Positions 38,024-48,932 of a DNA stretch of 64,000 bases are shown in pieces. Both the position numbers and the translations under genes were made by a program. The DNA comes from Hormiphora californensis (taxonomy: Eukaryota; Ctenophora; Tentaculata; Cydippida; Pleurobrachiidae), in assembly GCA_020137815.1 (NCBI GenBank), contig CM035351.1, forward strand, positions 9,819,969-9,883,968, given 5' to 3'. The first letter of the stretch is position 1. Each line of letters opens with the position of its first letter. Under the pieces are notes generated by a model. The model was given only the letters and a program-made list of their open reading frames with translations, did not search any database and had not been told where the DNA came from.

Positions 38024-39312
38024 GGGCAATTTCTCATTTGCCGCATACGGCGTCTAGACGGCGTCGCAACGCCGTCTAGACGGTGTCTAGACGGTATACC
38101 GTCTGGACGGGTTTCGGTAAAATCAGCTAAAAACGGTACCGAAATTGCTTGAGACGGGTTATAGACGGTATCAGACGGTCTCTAGACGGGTTATAGACTG
38201 TATCAGACGGTGTTGCGACGGTATCAGACGGTCTCTAGACGGTGTCTAGACGGTACCGTCCCGGTGTCCAGACGGTGTCTGGACGGTGTCTAGACGGTAT
38301 CCGTCCGAAGTTGAGACGGCACGTCTGAAAATTGTACCAGACGCTGAGACGGACTTTTAGAACTCCGTCTGTATTTCAGACGGAGTTTTAAAAGTACGTC
38401 TCAACGCAGTCTAAAGGAAAATCGATGAAAGTACCGTCTAGACAACGTCTCAACTGAAACCGGTCAACATACCGTCTAAACAACGTCTAGACAACGTCTA
38501 AACAGAATCTCGCGATTCAGTTTCAAATACCGTCTAGACAACTTCTCCAGCAATTTCGATACGAATACCGTCTAAACAACGTCTAGACAACGTCTTAAGC
38601 AAATCCGATACAGATACCGTCTAAAAAACGTCTCATAACCGACACTATCTATCACTGATAGTATCAGCCATAGACAGTATCTCACAGTTGTATTACAACG
38701 CGATAGCTGGATGTAAGAGTGAATGTGGAGATACCAAAACAGTATCTGTATCGGATTCGCTTAAGACGTTGTCTAGACGTTGTTTAGACGGTATTCGTAT
38801 CGAAATTACTGGAGAAGTTGTCTAGACGGTATTTGAAACTGAATCGCGAGATTCTGTTTAGACGTTGTCTAGACGTTGTTTAGACGGTATGTTGACCGGT
38901 TTCAGTTGAGACGTTGTCTAGACGGTACTTTCATCGGTTTTCCTTTAGACTGCGTTGAGACGTACTTTTAAAACTCCGTCTGAAATACAGACGGAGTTCT
39001 AAAAGTCCGTCTCAACGTCTGGTACAATTTTCAGACGTGCCGTCTCAACTTCGGACGGATACCGTCCAGACACCGTCTAGACACCGGGACGGTACCGTCT
39101 AGACACCGTCTAGAGACCGTCTGATACCGTCGCAACACCGTCTGATACCGTCTATAACCCGTCTAGAGACCGTCTGATACCGTCTATAACCCGTCTCAAG
39201 CAATTTCGGTACCGTTTTTAGCTGATTTACCGAAACCCGTCCAGACGGTATACCGTCTAGACACCGTCTAGACGGCGTTGCGACGCCGTATGCAGCAAAT
39301 GAGAAATTGCCC
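38024..39312. mobile_element. 1.29 kb foldback packed with GTCTAGACGGT motifs
   Basis: The ends read GGGCAATTTCTCATTTGC and its inverse. Arms of about 600 bp (38024-38640 and 38730-39312) are near-identical inverted copies. GTCTAGACGGT, GTCTAGACAACGTCT and related words containing the palindrome TCTAGA recur dozens of times. The centre contains ATCTATCACTGATAGT. No convincing target duplication and no coding. Confidence 0.88.
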
Positions 39313-39387
39313 TCTGTATCTGTCTCTCTCCCTCTGTCTCTGTATCTCTGTCTTTCTCACGTTGCACAAGCCTACAATGCTTAAATC

Positions 39388-39967
39388 GGTGGGCGGACTC
39401 TAGTGCTACACTCTAAGTCTACAGTGGACTCTATATCTAAATTTAGATTTAGATAAAGAGTCCAAATAAGTCTAAACTCTAGGAGGACTCTATCTCTAAA
39501 AAGTCTAAACAGGGCGGACTCTTTATCTAAAAAGTCTACAAAGAGCGGACTCTATATCTACATAAATCTAAATTAGACATAGAGTCCGCCATTCTCAGCG
39601 AACTCGAGATTTCGGCCGTTAGGCCGGAAACGAGAGTTTGCTGTACCTCTATACTAATTGAGAAGTGTTAGGGCCATTATTTGGGTTCGAGGTTAGGGTT
39701 AGGGTTATGGTTAGGGTTAGGTTTTGGGTTGGTTTAGGAATTTAGACATAGAGTCCGGGTTGGGGGATTTGGCGCCAAAACGTACCAGGGGACTCTATGT
39801 CTAAAAAGTCTACACAGGGCGGACTCTATATCTAAAAAGTCTAAACTGGGCGGACTCTTTATCTAAACTTTTTTCAAAGTCTAACTGTAGATAAAGAGTC
39901 CGGTTTTAGATATAGAGTCCGCCTTGAGTTTAGATAAAGAGTCCGTTAGCACTAGAGTCCGCCCACC
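39388..39967. mobile_element. GGTGGGCGGACTC foldback element, copy 2, perfect 9-bp TSD
   Basis: GGTGGGCGGACTCTAGTGCT and its inverse are flanked by GCTTAAATC at 39379-39387 and 39968-39976. The interior has many AGATAAAGAGTCC/AGATATAGAGTCC units and a TTAGGG-type tract at about 39687-39731. It is inverted relative to 10062-10621. A 9-bp duplication is typical of Mutator-like elements. Confidence 0.9.
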
Positions 39968-40046
39968 GCTTAAATCATGACGGAGTGTATGCCGTTTATG
40001 CGATTGAACGTATAGGAGTGTGAGCGAGTATGCGTCTGCGTGCATA

Positions 40047-40176
<130 letters not shown>

Positions 40177-40267
40177 AGTGTGCGTGTCTACTTCTAGGAT
40201 CTAGCAACACAGTACAAGTGTTTTGATCTTTATTTGTTTAATTCTCGTTTAATTCTCTGTTTAATTC

Positions 40268-40408
40268 TCGTGACATGTGATCCGTTAAGATCATGTGCTT
40301 ATTATAACGGGGGGCATACCCCAAATGGTCAGATAAGTCACCATGATACCCCCCTCAGGTGGCCCTGTCATGTTAAGCACATGATCTTAACGAATCACGT
40401 GTCATGAT
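40268..40408. repeat. Inverted repeat, arms of about 33 bp
   Basis: GATCCGTTAAGATCATGTGC near 40278 is mirrored by GCACATGATCTTAACGAATC near 40377. The spacer of about 75 bp contains a C/G-run mini-hairpin. A (TTGG)n run follows at 40428. Confidence 0.75.
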
Positions 40409-41237
40409 TTAAGCACGTTAAGGTCGTTGGTTGGTTGGTTGGTATGAGCGGCTGGTGATTTGGGGGTTAAGGTCTTGCAACGTGAGAAAGAGGGACAGAG
40501 AGAGACAGAGACACAAAGAGATAGGGATAGAGTGATAGCTGAAAGAGACAGAGAGGGGATTAGTTTTGTGTGTGAACTGATACGGAGTACACTGATCCGT
40601 ATCGGTTCACGATTCGGTAATCGGTACAGCTCATTAGCGGCGGAACTGTTTACAATATCAACCGATACGGGGTACTGCTTACGATTCGGTAAACCTCATT
40701 AGCGGGGGAACCGCTTACAATGTGAACTGATACGAAGGTATTGCTGTAATAGCTAATCACTATTACAAGGTATCGCTATTACAGTACTGTAATAGCGAGT
40801 TATTACAGGGGCCGCGGCAGGTCGGAATAATCATCATCATCATCAATTAACATTTAATATACCGCTTTATAGCATATTGGTAAGATATCACTTAAAAAAG
40901 AAAAAACTTAACGGATACCTTCCTGCTTTCAAAAGCGGTTTTACTCTATTTGATCAATAAATTAGAGTCCATGAGCTAGTAGTGTTTATACAAATGTTCA
41001 AGTGTCCCTTGGTGCTTCTAACACCCTCTTTCCACGGATTATGAAGTGGGTTCCAGGGGACTGCTTTACCTTCTCCTTCAGTTCAACAACAAGCTTCTTC
41101 CGTTCTTTCCGTTCTTCTACTGTTCTATCAGGAGATATAAAGACTTTGCCAAACTTGTCGTTACAGTACCTGTACTGTAATAGCGAGTTATTACAGTACT
41201 GTAATAGCGTGTCGAGATTCTTCCGACCTGCCGAAAT

Positions 41238-41323
41238 TTTAAAACTCTAAAAAACGACAGTTATTTAAAATCAGACTATAGTATAGTCTGATTTTAAATA
41301 ACTGTCGTTTTTTAGAGTTTTCA
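41238..41323. repeat. 86-bp perfect or near-perfect palindrome
   Basis: AAAACTCTAAAAAACGACAG at the left is exactly mirrored at the right. The centre is ACTATAGTATAGT with almost no loop. It sits just outside the right end of the 36783-41236 composite. Confidence 0.9.
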
Positions 41324-41793
41324 AATTTCCGAACCTCCAAATTTCAAGTCTCTATCTTATCAGGAATTGGAGATATGACAAATTTTGTTATTTCAGGGGT
41401 GCGACAGTTTCAAAAAATCCGACTTTATACCCTGCAGTCCCCATTTCATTCTCAAATCGCGACAGTGCGCTCAGATGGGGTCGCGGCGCCAGACAGCGCA
41501 TGTAAACTTAGCATTGTTAGCATCTTGCATAACAGAAATGTGCTGCGCGCTCTTATTATCTCACTCACCGACATGATTTCTGTGAACCATTGGTCACGCA
41601 AAAATCAAGGGGGCCGATTTCTAGAGAGAGAAGGGTTGTCCCAGTCAGTGTGGAAGATGTATTTCGAGACAAGTGAGCAGAGAGAGGGAGTATGAGAGTA
41701 CGACGGTGTGTGGGTAATTTATTATAATTTTTGGGACCGGAGTCCGTTTTTTGGTTGTTTCCTTCGTTTAATTGCCTATTAAACTAGTAATAA

Positions 41794-42070
41794 GGGTCAC
41801 CACACACCAAAGTTAAAATTAAAATTAAAATTTTGATTTTAAACCTGCACACACCAGCGGCCGTTAAAATTTCTCTCCCCATTCTAAAAGTAACAATCTC
41901 ACGCACGATTTTGACGGTCGCGTTGGATGACAAAATTTTAACATGCCGTTAAAATCGCGCGCGAGATTGTTACTTTTAGAATGGGGAAGAGAAATTTTAA
42001 CGGCCGCTGGTGTGTGCGGGTTTAAAATCAAAATTTTAATTTTAATTTTAACTTTGGTGTGTGGTGACCC
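41794..42070. mobile_element. Compact 277-bp GGGTCACCACACACC MITE, TAA TSD
   Basis: The ends GGGTCACCACACACCAAAG and inverse are flanked by TAA (41791-41793 and 42071-42073). The arms of about 120-130 bp cover almost the entire element, including AACGGCCGCTGGTGTGTGC. It is the reference copy for 24791-27910. PIF/Harbinger-like by target-site size. Confidence 0.9.
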
Positions 42071-42124
42071 TAACTTAAACATCATTCGTTAATCTAATTT
42101 AATGGTTTATAAAAACTAATGAAT

Positions 42125-42385
42125 AACTAGACCAAAAAACAAAGGAAATTTGTTTGGAACACCCGTGGCCTTTTTCGATACTTGACGCTGCGGGAAATGC
42201 ACCCATAATCTGAGCTATACTACTAGGTATCGTTGTGCCATCTCTCCAAGTTCTAACATACGCACACTTTCTCTCACTCTTCCTCACGTCTTGCTCTGAC
42301 GAAGGGTGCATTTCCCGCAGCGTCAAGTATCGAAAAAGGCCACGGGTGTTCCAAACAAATTTCCTTTGTTTTTTGGTCTAGTTTC
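42125..42385. mobile_element. Foldback, arms of about 84 bp
   Basis: GGTGTTCCAAACAAATTTCC words and GACGCTGCGGGAAATGCA appear in both arms, 42125-42210 and 42302-42385, in inverted orientation and nearly identical. It directly precedes the 163-bp satellite. Confidence 0.85.
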
Positions 42386-42407
42386 TCAGGGTTTTTGTAA
42401 ACAGGTA

Positions 42408-43158
42408 ACATAAATATGCAAATAACGGCTAAACGGTGCGAGATACGACTTTTTGTCAAGTGGACGACCCCCCATAAATCGACTCTTCTGCGTCGAAATA
42501 TGTCCATGAAAACATTCTAGGACCAGCTGAAGTGGAAATATTCAGAATATGCATTAAATCATGAATCAGTGCATAAATATGCATATAACGGCTAAACGGT
42601 GCGAGATACGACTTTTTGTCCGGGGGACGACCCCCCATAAATCGACTCTTCTGCGTCGAAATATGTCCATGAAAACGTTCTAGGACCATCTGAAGTGGAA
42701 ATATTCAGAATATGCATTAAATCATGAACCTGCGCATAAATATGCAAATAACGGCTAAACGGTGCGAGATACGACTTTTTGTCCAGGGGACGACCCCCCA
42801 TAAATCGACTATTCTACGTCGAAATATGTCCATGAAAACATTCTAGGACCAGCTGAAGTGGAAATATTCAGAATATGCATTAAATCATGAATCAGTGCAT
42901 AAATATGCATATAACGGCTAAACGGTGCGAGATACGACTTTTTGTCCGGGGGACGACCCCCCATAAATCGACTCTTCTGCGTCGAAATATGTCCATGAAA
43001 ACGTTCTAGGACCATCTGAAGTGGAAATATTCAGAATATGCATTAAATCATGAAGCTGCGCATAAATATGCAAATAACGGCTAAACGGTGCGAGATACGA
43101 CTTTTTGTCCGGGGGACGACCCCCCATAGATCGACTCTTCTGCGTCGAAATATGTCCT
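42408..43158. repeat. 163-bp satellite, five copies, dimeric higher-order pattern
   Basis: AACGGCTAAACGGTGCGAGA recurs at 42424, 42587, 42750, 42913 and 43076, exactly 163 bp apart. Diagnostic variants alternate: odd copies have GCAAATAACGG and even copies GCATATAACGG, and the ACATTCTAGGACCAGC and ACGTTCTAGGACCATC forms also alternate. This gives a 326-bp AB AB A structure. Minus-strand frames of 68-78 codons inside are repeat artefacts. Confidence 0.95.
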
Positions 43159-43263
43159 TTGAAATGTCCTTACAACAACCAATACCGAGATAATCATAAA
43201 ATTATACATAAATTATGCATAATTAATGACTTCCCATGCTCAAATCAAAATTTTACATAGCCT

Positions 43264-43400
43264 ACGACATGTAGAATAGTCGATTTATGGGGGGTCTTCC
43301 TCGGGACAAAAAGCTCTAAATCCAGCCGTTTTTGCTCAGTTTGGTTTGTAAAAAGGTGGTGCGTATGTATGTATGTATGTATGTATGTATGTATACAGAG
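43264..43400. repeat. Inverted satellite fragment and (GTAT)n
   Basis: AGTCGATTTATGGGGGGTC at about 43277 is the inverse of part of the 163-bp unit, so the array ends in an inverted copy. A (GTAT)n run follows at about 43363-43394. Confidence 0.8.
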
Positions 43401-44060
43401 CAAGCGTTTGGGACCCCCCTCGTAACTTTTGAACGAAACCATCGATCCACTTGAAATTTTAAACACTATTAGATATCATTGAGGTAGCTTTACATACAAA
43501 ATTTCAGCGTGCTAGCTTGTCGGGAACATGGTTAAATAGACGCTCGAAAAGGGCGAAAGTCACATCCGTATGGTATACTGCACTGGCCCCGAATCGGGCG
43601 AAATTAAATTTTCCGCGCCTGAGTTTATCCTTTCAGATTTGATCTTATAATGTTCTAGGATGACCTTAGAAGGGGTGGGATGGTTTTTCATTGCTGGGGG
43701 CTTTGCCCCCAGACCCCCATTAGGCCACGGGGCACTTGCCAGTGCAGTGATCTAATGAAGCTAAAATGGGAGGCGGGGTATCGAGATTTGGAATCATCAG
43801 CGTACAAAAGCACGCGCAAACACAAAGGCGCGCGCGGACCTCAAAGAGCCGCGCAGCTCCATTCACTCCGCAAACAACCGATGTTTCAAATTTCTGACGG
43901 GAAGTTGTGTATCTGAGATCTCATCTCTCACTCCTTTTTTGCTTTTCTCTTCCGCTTGTAATACTACCTATTAACGTGTATCCCTTACTTCGCGGACTTT
44001 TTTCAGCAGTCAGATTCTACACATCACATCACAGTTTGTCACAGCTCAGTTGAGCTGCAA
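43400..44060. other. No gene seen
   Basis: GGGGGCTTTGCCCCCAGACC at about 43696 is a palindromic stretch, followed by GGGCACTTGCCAGTGCAGTG, which resembles words near 31840 and 32390. No gene. Confidence 0.45.
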
Positions 44061-44068
44061 AAACCGTT

Positions 44069-44305
44069 TTGCTTGTGAATCTCCCTGATTGTGAGAGCAA
44101 TCTCTATCTCTTTCCCGTGCTCACAGCCTCCACTGGTTATAGGTATTACTTCTGCTACCAGCTTCAAGGACCGGTTGAGGGTGTACACTGTACAGTTATG
44201 AAAGGGTACAGTGGAGTATTTGTGGTGAAGTGCAAGGAGACTGAGGGATATTTGATCTGTAATCTGTTGAAGGAATCTTTTCCAAGGTGTGACTGCTGGC
44301 CGTAG
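44069..44305 (+). other. Unidentified 78-codon open frame
   Basis: The encoded peptide is Cys-rich (seven Cys) with no signal or domain I recognise. It is followed by a frame of coiled-coil character at about 44460-44570 (KEELISAQKALVEYQ). The region 44.07-44.97 kb could hold exons of a host gene or a decayed mobile ORF. No splice structure could be established. Confidence 0.25.
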
Positions 44306-44752
44306 TTTGTGAGACACTTAAAAGACGCCTAGCAAGAGTAAAATTAAGACCCAATTAAGAGTATCAAAAAGCCAGAGCTAAAGGATTTTACCGAGAAAGT
44401 TCTCCATTTGCTTCGGAGAGGTGCTACCCTGTTCTTGACCGCCTGAGAAATGTAGATTGAAGGGTAAGAGAATGAAAGGAGGTTATTGGACAGCAAAGAG
44501 GAGTTAATTTCTGCACAAAAAGCCTTGGTAGAATATCAGGATTGTCTTAAAAGTTGCAGTGTCATGTCAGTTGCTCGACCTTTTCCTCGGTACTAAAGAA
44601 GTTGTGACTGCGTGCGGTGACAGTTCCCTAGCTCCGCAGCGCATTTTTACATAAATTACGAGTGCTACAGAAAACAGGACTAACAATGCGGTTGTTTTCT
44701 CGATCCCAATGAGACTTTTTTAACAAAGATTTGCGTTACTAGTGTTTACAGC

Positions 44753-44965
44753 ATGAAGTTCCTTGAAAGGTTCAAGGGTGGTACTGAAGAACCAGTTAAG
44801 CTGTGCCTGTCTGGACGAGAATATCGAGATATATCTGTCTTGCAAGAGTGGTCTAAAAGAAGTGTGATAGGTACAAAGATCTGTACATCTCCCCAGTCCG
44901 TTCACCCGAGGAATGGAAAAACGTTAGCTGGTACCCTGCAGGTGCCTAATCGAACAACCATGTGA
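44753..44965 (+). other. Unidentified 70-codon open frame
   Basis: The peptide (MKFLERFKGGTEEPVKLC start) is balanced in composition, unlike the repeat-derived frames nearby, but I recognise no family. It may be a coding exon or chance. Confidence 0.25.
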
Positions 44966-45205
44966 TATACTGTAAGTTATGTGCATATTTTAGAGCTGAA
45001 TTGTGCCCGTTTTCTTTTATTCAAAAAGATATCCCTGTTTCCCCCTCCAACACTCTCTTCCTTTCCCGATTCCGGTTGTTATGTTCTAACCCTCCCGTTA
45101 CATTTATTTTTAAAGGGAAGCGGGGCACGCAAAAGGCAGTCTAGCTTGGCAAGATTCCGGTGCGTTTTAGTGGTAAACGGAAAACATCATTTGTCTTTTC
45201 TTATT

Positions 45206-45453
45206 AGAAGGGTTAGGACCACATCCGCTGCATCTCGTTTCTGCCAACTAGTGTTACAACTGTACGGAACCCTCTAGCTCCGATACCCTGTTTACAAGCC
45301 ATACAGCAGGGATCTCGGCTATAATCGAGATGAATCTAGCCGAGATCCCTGCTGTATGGCTTGTAAACATGGTATCGGAGCTAGAGGGTTCCGTACAGTT
45401 GTAACACTAGTTGGCAGAAACGAGATGCAGCAGATGTGGTCCTAACCCTTCTA
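45206..45453. mobile_element. Near-perfect 248-bp hairpin
   Basis: Arms of about 112 bp (45206-45318 and 45341-45453) are almost identical inverted copies. They share GGTTCCGTACAGTTGTAACA words, with a loop of about 20 bp. No target duplication seen. This is an efficient source of long double-stranded RNA if transcribed. Confidence 0.88.
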
Positions 45454-45559
45454 ATTGACATGTACCGGTGACAGTGCACACCAGGACTACTACCCATCGC
45501 TCTCGTTACCATGTGTTGGCCAGTTTAGGATCAGTTACCCCCAACCCACCCTTTATATA

Positions 45560-45877
45560 GAGGCTACAACAAAACGATGTGCTGTCGCACCATACCATTG
45601 TTGCCATGGTGACGAAAGGGGTTTTACAGGATAATGAGTGATGATATCACCGCGGTGCGACAGCACATCTAATTAAGGGGCGTACTGTTACACAATAGTA
45701 TTGCTATGGCTTCGTTTAAAGATCCTGTCATTGGTTAAAACCGTATGGGAATGTGTTTAAACTATGATGTGCTGTCGCACCGCGGTGATTATCATCACCT
45801 CATTATCCTGTAAACCCCCTTTCGTCACCATGGCAACGATGGTACGGTGCGACAGCACATCGTTTTGTTGTAGCCTC
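45560..45877. mobile_element. GAGGCTACAACAAAACG foldback MITE, TATA TSD
   Basis: The ends GAGGCTACAACAAAACGATG and inverse are flanked by TATA (45556-45559 and 45878-45881). Arms of about 110 bp contain GATGTGCTGTCGCACC four times in alternating orientation. The loop is about 95 bp. The 4-bp AT-rich duplication resembles that of 6511-7295. Confidence 0.88.
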
Positions 45878-45884
45878 TATAACA

Positions 45885-46850
45885 AATGTCTTTTCTGTAA
45901 CTTGTGAGTGGCTTCAGCCTTCATCCCCCGGCTTCATCTTCTTGAAGTCTGTTACTGATCTGGGCTTTCCATTGCCGTTAAATAGGACTGGAGGTTTCCT
46001 TATTAGTTGTTTCCGAAGATGCCGGCAGCAGAGAACCCACAAGGCTTGTCTGAGTAGGTCTTGGCGAGTTTCTTGTACTCTTCTTCAGTTTCGGCATCGA
46101 GAATTTTAATGGGATCAGTTCCTCTGACCGAGGCGGGTTAGTTGTGGGGCGGGGTGTATACTGTATAGGCTCAAAAAGGGGCCAAAATGTCGTGCAGCAA
46201 CAATTCTCTCCCAGCATATTCTCTGCCCTCATTAAAATATGCATGAGCCAACGTCTCTGTGGTCCATTAAGTAAGGGGCGATTCAAAAAGGGTGGCCAGG
46301 GGTAGGGGAAGGGGGCCAATTTCGGATATCTCTAGACAATCATGGGGAGGGGGGTTAACGCAATTCGGACTGTCCCAGGTTTTGAAGAAAAATTTCACTG
46401 ATTTACTAGATATAAGTGGATGAAACTCGGACAGGAGAAGGAAATTCCGTGATGTGGAGACCCGGGGCCGAAAGGCGTCAGGATGCAATTATATGTTGGT
46501 GCTAAAAAGGATTAAGACTTGTACAGGAAAGTCTAAAAACGTGCCAAGAAAGACTACTCGATCTGGTAAACCAGTGCCTTTGGGCCCCGGGTCATCCAAA
46601 CCAATTTGATTGGTTTTTGGTACTAGTGGTATATGATACCAGCCTCCTTTAGTTGTCCATGATTCTGATTTTTCACTCTCTCAGTTCTCACTCGCTCTCT
46701 ATCTCGGCCTCTTTATCGCCTATGGCCTAGTTGGATACGTGACACGAATCACTGTTAGGGGAGGGTAATTCGGTCTCTCTACCTCCTATGGTAGAGACCG
46801 ATACGTGCAATGAAACACTATTAGGGGAGGACGATTCGGTGTATCTACCG
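45885..46850. other. No gene seen
   Basis: Frames here have no recognisable domain. GTTAGGGGAGG-type words are repeated at about 46756 and 46831. Confidence 0.4.
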
Positions 46851-46856
46851 CTTTAT

Positions 46857-47577
46857 AGTAGGGACGATAGTGTCAGTCGATGTCAGGGATTTTAAAATTT
46901 CCCTATTCACGTGTTCGGGGAGCCTCTCCCGAGTAAAATGAGACCAATTAGAGCTCCCAATCTTTTCTCGTTCTCTTGATGGGAGTTGTTTGGATGGGGG
47001 GTAAACACACGACAACTGATTACCGAATCATAAGAAACTTCCTAGGAAAGTGATACGTTACAAATGGGTTATTATAAATCACGCTTACAAAGAAATCACG
47101 CTTACAAAGAAGGTCACGTGACTTCGTCAAAAATCAAAAAAATGCTAATAGCTCGGCTCCTAGTTGGGGGATTGATCTACCCCTACAGATTTTTGATCAG
47201 CTTATCAGGCTCGATCAAACGCATCCGGTCTCGACCCCCCGCGTTGACCTAATTTGATAATCCTTGATGACGTCATCACCGGATTACACACTTTCAAACG
47301 CCATAGCGCCACGCCCATAACTCCGATCGACCTGAAAAAATTTTTGCCCACTAATCTAGTGGTCCCCTACCAGCTAGTATAAAAATTTAAGCCCTAAGAT
47401 GTAGATTTCTGGTAGTTGCTGATGACGTCATAATTAGCATAATCGCGAATAATTAGAGAACGAGAAAAGATTGGGAGCTCTAATTGGTCGCATTTTACTC
47501 AGGAGAGGCTCCCCGAACACTTGAATAGGGAAATTTTAAAATCCTTGACATCGACTGACACTATCGTCCCTACTATT
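46857..47577. mobile_element. Foldback, arms of about 122 bp
   Basis: AGTAGGGACGATAGTGTCAG with TTCGGGGAGCCTCTCC (46857-46978) is mirrored at 47455-47577. The spacer is about 480 bp and non-coding. Confidence 0.85.
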
Positions 47578-47601
47578 AGTCTAGCTGGATACGTGATCAA
47601 T

Positions 47602-47667
47602 TGCAGCCTTTTATTGCAGCCTTTTATTGCAGCCTTTTAATGCAGCCTTTTATTGCAGCCTTTTATT
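47602..47667. repeat. 13-bp minisatellite TTGCAGCCTTTTA
   Basis: Five to six tandem copies of TTGCAGCCTTTTA, one with a single change. Confidence 0.95.
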
Positions 47668-47679
47668 GGGAGCGAAGTT

Positions 47680-48284
47680 CTACTCACCTGCCGTCCTATT
47701 CTCCCATCGAAAAAATAAGATGACGAAAAATTTTAGGTATCTTGTCAACCATTAAGAATACCGTGCTGTATAATGTATTTAAAATAATGAAGGTTCGATG
47801 AAACTGGTTCTGATCGAAGCACCGGATCGATCTGAGAAGCTTGGCGAACTAATGTCTTAATACGGATATTTGTATCCTGAAAAAAAGTATGTTTCTTCTA
47901 AAGTGTTGTCTGCATTGTTTCCGGTGTGATGATCTTTTTTTTCAGCAACCATCTTCATCCATTCGGTTTTATCTTTCGAATTCTACTCCAATCTTCCAAG
48001 CAATTGTCCTGAAAAAAAGGTTTTACCTTTTTATTGTTATTAGTAGACAATGTTACAGATGATAAAAACGATGCGGATCCTGGCAAGAGTGTGATAATCC
48101 CCAAAAAGGTTAAGTATTTACACAAAATTTGGGGGGGGGGGGGGCTAAAACAATTAAGCCATCGGCCAAAATCAGGGTACTGTTTGTATTTTTTAGCTTT
48201 TTTAAAAGCTTTTGGTGTATGGTGTACGGATGTGGACTGAATCGGACTTGTTATGTGAGAGGTGGAAGTTACCAGCAGCGACAC
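47680..48284. other. No gene seen
   Basis: Contains a G-run at about 48131-48143. Frames lack domains. Confidence 0.4.
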
Positions 48285-48450
48285 TAGTGGAAGCTCCCAC
48301 GGCATCTCCCACGCCTCGCGGGAAAGCCCCCGACCGCGAAAAAGCCCCCGAACCGCGGGAAAAGAGAGACACACAACAACTAATTAATCCCTCCCCCCAC
48401 GGCCAAAAACCCCCCGCGGGGCGCGGAAAACACCGCAAGAGCTCCCACTA
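48285..48450. mobile_element. Foldback MITE TAGTGGAAGCTC, copy 2, CAC TSD
   Basis: TAGTGGAAGCTCCCACGGC and the inverse end GAGCTCCCACTA are flanked by CAC (48282-48284 and 48451-48453). It is GC-rich and diverged from copy 1 at 14044-14221. Confidence 0.85.
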
Positions 48451-48764
48451 CACACATCCCATAACCATTCCCATCCCCACAACGAAAGTGTGACCAAAAA
48501 GGTCGTTTTCGAATTCTAACCCTGCTATGCCTTTTTGCAAAGCAAGGGCAGGGAAAAAATTGGAAAAATTCCCCGCAAAAGGATCTGCCGTTTGAAAGTG
48601 AGCACTTCGGTTCCACGGGAAGAAAAATACTGACACACAGCCGCACAAACTTCGTGTGAGATGGTTTTTCACGCCCTAATTAAGCATGGTGTGAAAGAGA
48701 GATCTACTGAGTTATTTCATTGATCAATTAGATGTGTGAATAACACCCTCCCGAGGGGCTACCA

Positions 48765-48885
48765 AAAAGGCCGAATTACGCCTTTTAGGCGTAATTCGGC
48801 CTGTGCACAAGGCGTAATTCTGCGGCGTAATTCGGCCGCAGAATTCAGCCTAAAAGGCGTAATTCAGCCTAAATTTGGCCGAATT
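48765..48885. repeat. Cluster of GGCGTAATTCGGCC-type hairpins
   Basis: GGCCGAATTACGCC and GGCGTAATTCGGCC occur in opposite orientation, followed by several GGCGTAATTC and GAATTC(A/T)GCC variants. The block forms nested hairpins. Flanking AACACCCTC / AAGGGTGTT are inverted (about 48744 and 48899). Confidence 0.75.
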
Positions 48886-48932
48886 CTGCCCATGGAACAA
48901 GGGTGTTAGCAGCAGTACCCACTCTGGAACAC

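Noticed and set aside
39687-39731. Possible true telomere end
   Set aside because: The TTAGGG tract is short and internal to a transposon with an intact 9-bp duplication; a second copy carries the same tract.
42456-43127. Repeated 68-78 codon minus-strand ORFs
   Set aside because: They recur with the 163-bp satellite and show no selection signature that can be seen here.
42408-43158. CRISPR-like array
   Set aside because: Units are 163 bp with no constant-repeat/variable-spacer layout, and the genome is eukaryotic.
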